A DNA stretch of 64,000 nucleotides from Isoetes taiwanensis (taxonomy: Eukaryota > Streptophyta > Lycopodiopsida > Isoetales > Isoetaceae), in NCBI GenBank assembly GCA_021234155.1, contig JAJEKV010000053.1, forward strand, positions 4,441,655-4,505,654. Direction: 5' to 3'. A program made the position numbers and the translations under genes. The notes under the pieces were generated by a model. The model ran no database searches. It saw only the letters and a program-made list of their open reading frames with translations, and was not told where the DNA came from. Below are positions 59,614 to 64,000 of this stretch, in pieces. Within the stretch, counting starts at the first letter, position 1, and each line of letters starts with the position of its first letter.

Positions 59614-61200
59614 TCAACGTTGGAGGAGCTGCAACAATAGAGCCAAGGAGCCAACCATGCCAGAATTGGTATAAGTGGTAGGTTCAGACTGCTGATAGTT
59701 ATTTCGATCATCAGCATACTGATCAGAATGATCAGGCCCTCCAACAACAGCTCCAGTCAATTCGTTAGGATTTGGCTGGCTGCTACTGTAATATTGAAAT
59801 CCTTCGCCACATTTGATCCGCTGAGGATGCGCCCAAACGGACGGAAGAGAAGATCCACGGTGATGAATGTGCAGGGGATATTTGGAACCAAATCCAACCA
59901 TGTAAGACATGCCCTTAGGATTGCGGCCAAGGATATAATCCACCTGCTGCTTGCCAAAGTCTCGAAGTCGTTGGGGATGCAAGGCAGTGCCTGCGCATGA
60001 AACAGTCTGATTTGCATACGAGAGGTAATTTGCATAGGCGAGAAGAAGAAACGAATCAACGGTGACGTATTGGAGGTTAGTTCCATCCATGATGTAAAGG
60101 AGGCCGCCTGGAGTGGTGGCTTCCTGCGTCATTGGATTGTTGGGAAGGATAGAGCAAGCAAAATCATCCGCCTCGGTTTTGTATCCCAGGAGGCCAGGGT
60201 TTTTGGTGTTGAAGAAAACCTGCAGGGAAGGTAAAAAGCTGAGAATCCAAAACCCAAAACTGAGAACCCAAAACTGAGAACCCAAAACTGAATTCAAAAC
60301 TGAAGCCAAAACTGAGGATCCAAAACTTACATTTGAGAGCAAAACCTGAACGCCGGCCAGTTTGTTGTCCCAGTCGAGGGCAGTGAAGGTGGTAGTGGTG
60401 CCACCAAAGAGGGGGCCATTGGTGATGACGTAATTGAGATACTGGGATTTGGAGGAAGCCTTATAGAGCCAAGCGGAGCACCAGAGGAGCTCGTCTTCAT
60501 AGCCGGAGTAAGACTTGTAAAAGGGGCCAACTGCAGCATCGAGGGAATCACTGTAACGGCCGAGATGGGCGTTGGCGAAATCAGAGAGCTGAGATGCTTT
60601 GGAGAGAAGAAGGCGGGAATAATCCGGATCGGAAATTCGAAAAACAATAGATCCGGCAGCCAAAGCGGCACAGCTTTCTCCGGCCACGTCGGATCCCGGC
60701 GCTTGAGGGTTGACCTGGTACGCTGTCCTGGAGGTATGCATATCCTCAGGTCTTTCCCAGCACTGGTGGTCGGTCAAATCCCCGACTTGGACCCACATTT
60801 GGTCCGGCTTGGTGTATGTCTTGAGCAGGTAATCGGTTCCCCAGCGAACTGCCTGCATTGCATGACCCAACTCCTTGTGTTTCTCCAGGGCTGCTCTTCC
60901 CTCGATAACGCTCCACGAGAGCATTGTTACAGTGAAGGCCATTGGCAGACCGAATTTGACGTTGTCTCCGGCGTCGTAATACCCTCCGACCAGGTCTACG
61001 CCCTCTGCCTTCCCGTCGGTCAGCCCGGAGCTGTTCCGCCATTTCATCCTTTGCTCTGCCGGAAGCGGCCCTGACCTCATCCCTTCGTAGAACAGTATCG
61101 CCTTCCCCAATGCTTCTGCGTATTGCTCACCACTTAGCTGCCCGCTTGCTTTGTAGCTCCTGCTTAGCACAATCAAAATGGCTATCACTATTATTGCCAT
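59614..61200 (-). CDS. glycoside hydrolase family 9 endo-beta-1,4-glucanase, one intron
   Basis: Predicted secreted cellulase acting on cell-wall beta-1,4-glucans. The frame starts at MAIIVIAILIVL, a short hydrophobic signal peptide ending near residue 20, and runs to LLQLLQR. GH9 landmarks in order: YAEALGKAILFYEGMRSGPL, then GGYYDAGDNVKFGLPMAFT with the DAGD catalytic aspartates, CWERPEDM, YILGRNPKGMSYMVGFG, HIHHRGSS with the signature histidine, and DDRNNYQQSEPTTYTNSG with the catalytic Glu in SEPTTY. A 37-codon insert at 60,220-60,330 has perfect splice borders and is an intron without a stop, so the mature mRNA encodes 491 residues, the usual length of plant class B enzymes, which lack a cellulose-binding domain. 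The intron interrupts LLSN|VFFNT, a conserved part. A TATA box sits about 60 bp upstream. Most angiosperm relatives have more introns. No damage is visible. Confidence 0.95.
   Translation of the reverse strand: MAIIVIAILIVLSRSYKASGQLSGEQYAEALGKAILFYEGMRSGPLPAEQRMKWRNSSGLTDGKAEGVDLVGGYYDAGDNVKFGLPMAFTVTMLSWSVIEGRAALEKHKELGHAMQAVRWGTDYLLKTYTKPDQMWVQVGDLTDHQCWERPEDMHTSRTAYQVNPQAPGSDVAGESCAALAAGSIVFRISDPDYSRLLLSKASQLSDFANAHLGRYSDSLDAAVGPFYKSYSGYEDELLWCSAWLYKASSKSQYLNYVITNGPLFGGTTTTFTALDWDNKLAGVQVLLSNVSFGSSVLASVLNSVLGSQFWVLSFGFWILSFLPSLQVFFNTKNPGLLGYKTEADDFACSILPNNPMTQEATTPGGLLYIMDGTNLQYVTVDSFLLLAYANYLSYANQTVSCAGTALHPQRLRDFGKQQVDYILGRNPKGMSYMVGFGSKYPLHIHHRGSSLPSVWAHPQRIKCGEGFQYYSSSQPNPNELTGAVVGGPDHSDQYADDRNNYQQSEPTTYTNSGMVGSLALLLQLLQR
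60220..60330 (-). other. GH9 intron, 111 bp, in frame and repeat-built
   Basis: Donor GTAAGTTTTGG follows TCAAAT, and acceptor CCTGCAG precedes GTTTTCTTC. The length is 111 bp, divisible by three with no in-frame stop, so unspliced mRNA would still be fully translatable. Most of the intron is an imperfect tandem repeat of a ~15-bp unit (on the plus strand GAGAACCCAAAACT), about six copies. Removing it restores the continuous GH9 family sequence. Confidence 0.9.
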
Positions 61201-61259
61201 GCTTGCTTGCTTGCTTCGGCTGCTGCTGTGTATCTATCCATTCTTTGTGCTATGGTGGT

Positions 61260-61268
61260 ATTTTTATA
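61260..61268 (-). promoter_or_regulatory. TATA box of the GH9 gene
   Basis: TATAAAAAT on the minus strand (context AACTATAAAAATACCACC), 60-68 bp upstream of the ATG. This predicts a transcription start near 61,230 and a short leader of about 30 bases that includes a GCAAGCAAGCAAGC repeat just before the start codon. Confidence 0.7.
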
Positions 61269-61399
61269 GTTGGCCACTCTGCAGCATCAGAATCAGACAG
61301 AGCCCCCGCTATATCACCTCCTACGTCTCCGCCGTAATCAGTCTCTACACTAATATTCTTGCCGTTGGCATTCCTCGTTGGCTTGTCCATACATAACCT

Positions 61400-62160
61400 A
61401 CGGGCCACGACCATCAGGTTATTTGAAAAAATGGAATATTATTTACTCTTCTGTTCATCTCGCTGGTCTCATTAACCTTTTTCCCTACACTACCCTCAAT
61501 GTCTTCCTGGCCATGCTTGAAAAAATAGACTTGTTAGGTTCCTGTGGCATGTCATGATTGAGTATCCTTGGTTACAAACTATCATGGAATGGCCTACTTG
61601 ATCATAATGGAACGCATTTGATAAGTACATCAAAGTAAATTAGTTAACAACTCTTTTGGCAACTACCTATGCAAAGTCTCATATCCCAAAGCGAGTTTAT
61701 TTCTATATATTTAGCAAGCTTGCCTACCCCCCCCCCAACAACATTTCTTTGCAATTCTAGGCTATCCACCTAGGCACGCCACATCAACTTATTTGGTCTA
61801 GGCCATGGATACTTCTAATTTCCCATCAACAATAAGAAAAATTCAGGAAATCTGAAAATTTGTTACAGTCGATCTTCGCAGCATGCCTACCAAAGCTCCA
61901 ACCAAAATCGTCAAAGCAAAAAGATGTTAGCATAAGACTTGGAAGTGCTATTGACGACTTGATTTGCCAAGGCTATTTTTCTAATGGCCGCATTGATGCA
62001 TTAAGCATGGAGCCACCATTTTTGAAACAGAAAGGATAAGTCTCAGATGGCCTGTCCTATATCCGAAGTGTGATATTGCCTCTAATTCTCTCATGGAAGA
62101 GAGCACGAAGATCACTACATTTTTGGGTTGCCCCTAGGGGGGCAAACCCTTGTTTATGTG
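61400..62160. other. intergenic between divergent GH9 gene and P4-ATPase relic
   Basis: No gene. A C-run lies at about 61,728-61,737. At about 62,129-62,147 a short G/C palindrome, TTGCCCCTAGGGGGGCAA, is present, just before the longer hairpin that follows. Confidence 0.4.
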
Positions 62161-62169
62161 GGTTTGTGG

Positions 62170-62207
62170 CATATCCTAGGTATATGCTGTAATATACCTA
62201 GGATATG
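62170..62207. other. perfect 15-bp inverted repeat (hairpin) with 8-base loop
   Basis: CATATCCTAGGTATA at 62,170-62,184 is exactly complementary to TATACCTAGGATATG at 62,193-62,207 around the loop TGCTGTAA. Each arm contains the palindrome CCTAGG. Too short to be a MITE; it could be a binding site, a footprint of an excised element or a small hairpin. Confidence 0.85.
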
Positions 62208-62474
62208 CTGGTGACTGCTCCAAACTCATTGTTCCCTGTAAACTGGCGGTTTGCTGCATTATGGATGGCGGATGTTGCAACCGGTAACTGGCCGGGTTGT
62301 CTGATTGCGTGCCTTGCCTCGATCACATGCAATCTAGCGGTCTTCTTCTTCAAATCTATATTCCTGTTCTTCTTTCTTGCTCTTCCTTAGATTCTCTATT
62401 TCCACGGGGTCGACTCGAGGTGATGCTTCATTTACTTCGATTTTGTCTCTTGGTAATACATTCAGCATAGGCAG

Positions 62475-63855
62475 GTCCGGCAAGCTCTGGAATATACGTG
62501 GAACTTAGCAACAGCAGATGATTTTAAGGATTTTGAGGCAGTTGTAAAATATGAAACTCCAAATGCTTCATTGTATACCTATACAGGCATTTTGGAATTT
62601 CAAAATGGACAAACGTATTCATTAGGCCTTCACAGATATTGCTACGGGACCCTAGTCTTCAAATTCAGAGCATGTTTTTGGCAATAAAGATGTTTTTTAA
62701 AATCGTAGTATTCATTAGGGCCTTCATAGATATTGTTACGGGGTTGTGTTATATGGGATATCGATCCCTATTTCACTATATGTGACATTAGAGATTGTGC
62801 AAGTTATACAAGGTCTGTAGTGAAGAAACAAACATGCCACTCAAAGTTAAATTAAATGAAGAACTAGGTCAAGTAGACACAATTTTAGCTGATAAGATCG
62901 CACACCTACAAGTAATCGATGGACTTTTGTCTTGCACAATCTCGAGAGGCATCTTATAGTATGGGTTTTCTGAAGTGGAAAAGAGCAACCGAAAGCTTTG
63001 GGATGTCTTTAGTATCCACCAAGAAACTGAAGTAGATCAAACACAAACACATGTGGTGTTGCCATCTAGAAATGGCTAAGAAAAAATTATTGGGTTCAAT
63101 TTTTATGATGAACGGTTAATGAAAGGAAATTGGAGAAATGAAAAGATCCTAAAGCTATCGGTCTTTTCTTCCGTGATTCTTGCTCTTTGTCACATTGCTA
63201 TCCCCGAGGGAGACATAGCAAATCCATCTTCTATACAATTTCGACGAGTCTCCCAATGAGGCGGCACTTGTTGTGGTCGCCAAGCAATTTGGTTTCCTCT
63301 TCTATAAAAGAACTCCATCGGCATTACATGTATGCGAGAAAGCGCGGGTAAAGATCAAATAACCGATAGAACCTATGAGCTTTTGAGCATTCTAGAGTTC
63401 AGCGATTGCAAGGAAACGAATGTCCGTGATTGTAACGAACTACTGAAGGGACGAATACTATTGTTATCAAAGGTGCGGTCGGTCATGCTTGCACGTCTTG
63501 ACCATGACACGATAGGGTTGACAAAAGCTAAGGTTCACTCCCGAACCACTATGGGGATTTGGATTGCGAACTCTTTTGTTTGCATATAAAGAGCTTACAG
63601 TTGATGCTTACAAAGAATGGCAATCTAGATATTCTCAAGCACAAACATGTTAGGGCCAGAAAGGACAACACAAACCGAGGAATTAGCTGATGAAATGGAG
63701 AAGGGTCTAAGGATTGTCGGAGGAACTGGTGTTGAAGATAAACTTCAGCAAGAAGTCCATGAATGCATTGCTCATCTAGCAGATGCAGGGATTAAAGTTT
63801 GGCTATTGACTGGAGACAAGGTTGAGACCACCATCAACATAGGTTATGCTTGCAG
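62475..63855 (+). pseudogene. P4-type (phospholipid-flippase) ATPase pseudogene, partial
   Basis: Pieces of the plant ALA-type P4-ATPase occur in correct order but in shifting frames. After an acceptor at 62,472-62,474 comes VRQALEYTWNLATADDFKDF and YETPNASLYTYTGILEF (actuator domain). A degraded membrane segment follows, then EETNMPLK and LNEELGQVDTILADKIAHL (62,830-62,910). Next come NFYDERLMKGNW, SPNEAALVVVAKQFGFLFYK and ILLLSK (nucleotide-binding domain), then VEDKLQQEVHECIAHLADAG and VWLLTGDKVETTINIGYACR, ending at a donor-like CAG|GTAC at 63,855. The phosphorylation motif DKTGT reads DKIAH here. An acceptor-like TTGTTCAG at 63,991-63,998 suggests the gene runs on past the window. Working P4-ATPases flip aminophospholipids; this one is broken as written. 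No start exon is visible. Confidence 0.9.
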
Positions 63856-64000
63856 GTACTATTCGCATTAAAATTTCAGCAAAATTTGTGATGAAATTAT
63901 TAGTCACATTTCGTATTATGTCTATCTTATATTTAAGTTCTTTAGAATATCACTAGAAACTTTATGATCATTATTCAAGTCCTCTGTTTTTGTTCAGGTC

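Noticed and set aside
59727-61100. Several plus- and minus-strand frames overlapping the GH9 gene
   Set aside because: They are shadows of the GH9 coding strand in other frames and lack their own motifs.
59614-61200. A 528-residue GH9 protein as a single uninterrupted exon
   Set aside because: The 37 residues at 60,220-60,330 break a conserved part of the family, have a GTAAGT donor and a CCTGCAG acceptor, and translate a minisatellite. Splicing gives the normal 491 residues.

Overview
This window looks like intergenic DNA from a land plant with a large, repeat-rich nuclear genome. Evidence is a spliced plant-type GH9 endoglucanase, remnants of a plant-type P4-ATPase and of a pentatricopeptide-repeat protein, an L1-like LINE with a plant-style zf-RVT domain, and many hairpin or TIR elements. 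The density of old nested repeats suggests a non-flowering vascular plant (gymnosperm or fern), but the sequence alone does not settle this. Only one gene looks intact: the GH9 gene at 59.6-61.2 kb on the minus strand.

Layout. 0.9-1.7 kb is a cluster of nested foldback repeats. 1.7-7.8 kb is decayed sequence without a recognisable gene. 7.8-10.3 kb is strongly T-rich on the plus strand and begins with a repeat found inverted at 39.7-40.4 kb. 10.3-10.7 kb is a hairpin MITE. 12 kb holds a ~250-bp tandem repeat and 13.6-14.4 kb an unrecognised broken reading frame. 16.1-18.7 kb holds two copies of a ~0.8-kb full-length hairpin element, the second interrupted by a poly(A)-tailed LINE 3' fragment. 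20.3 kb has a PPR fragment. 22.6-23.4 kb has minisatellites followed by a TATA-like promoter. 24.4-27.2 kb carries a decayed TNP2-like transposase on the minus strand.

28.4-40.9 kb is a nested stack. A repeat whose relatives lie at 57.7-59.2 kb and 40.4-40.9 kb has been split by a poly(A) retroelement (28.5-29.7), a hairpin MITE (30.4-30.7), an insertion ending in a long (ATCT)n tail (31.1-32.2) and a 6.3-kb TIR transposon (32,689-39,006). The last has a TAA target duplication, and its exact empty site is seen at 58,619-58,621. This transposon is the most interesting object here. It has a plus-strand transposase-like pseudogene whose middle is replaced by a TGCTTT-rich tract, and an opposite-strand intron-containing gene for a RING finger followed by an FCP1/NIF-type HAD phosphatase domain.

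41.6-45.2 kb is a tandem segmental duplication of ~1.7-kb units. 48.4-53.9 kb is a tRNA-Cys-like relic followed by a LINE with endonuclease, reverse transcriptase, zf-RVT and poly(A) 3' end. 56.2-57.1 kb is a TIR-like element. 62.5-63.9 kb is a P4-ATPase pseudogene that runs toward the window end.

Across the repeats, paralogous copies differ systematically at CTG/CAG trinucleotides, which become CG-containing variants in one copy. This suggests that CHG-context base-calling errors, not only evolution, cause part of the apparent frameshifting.
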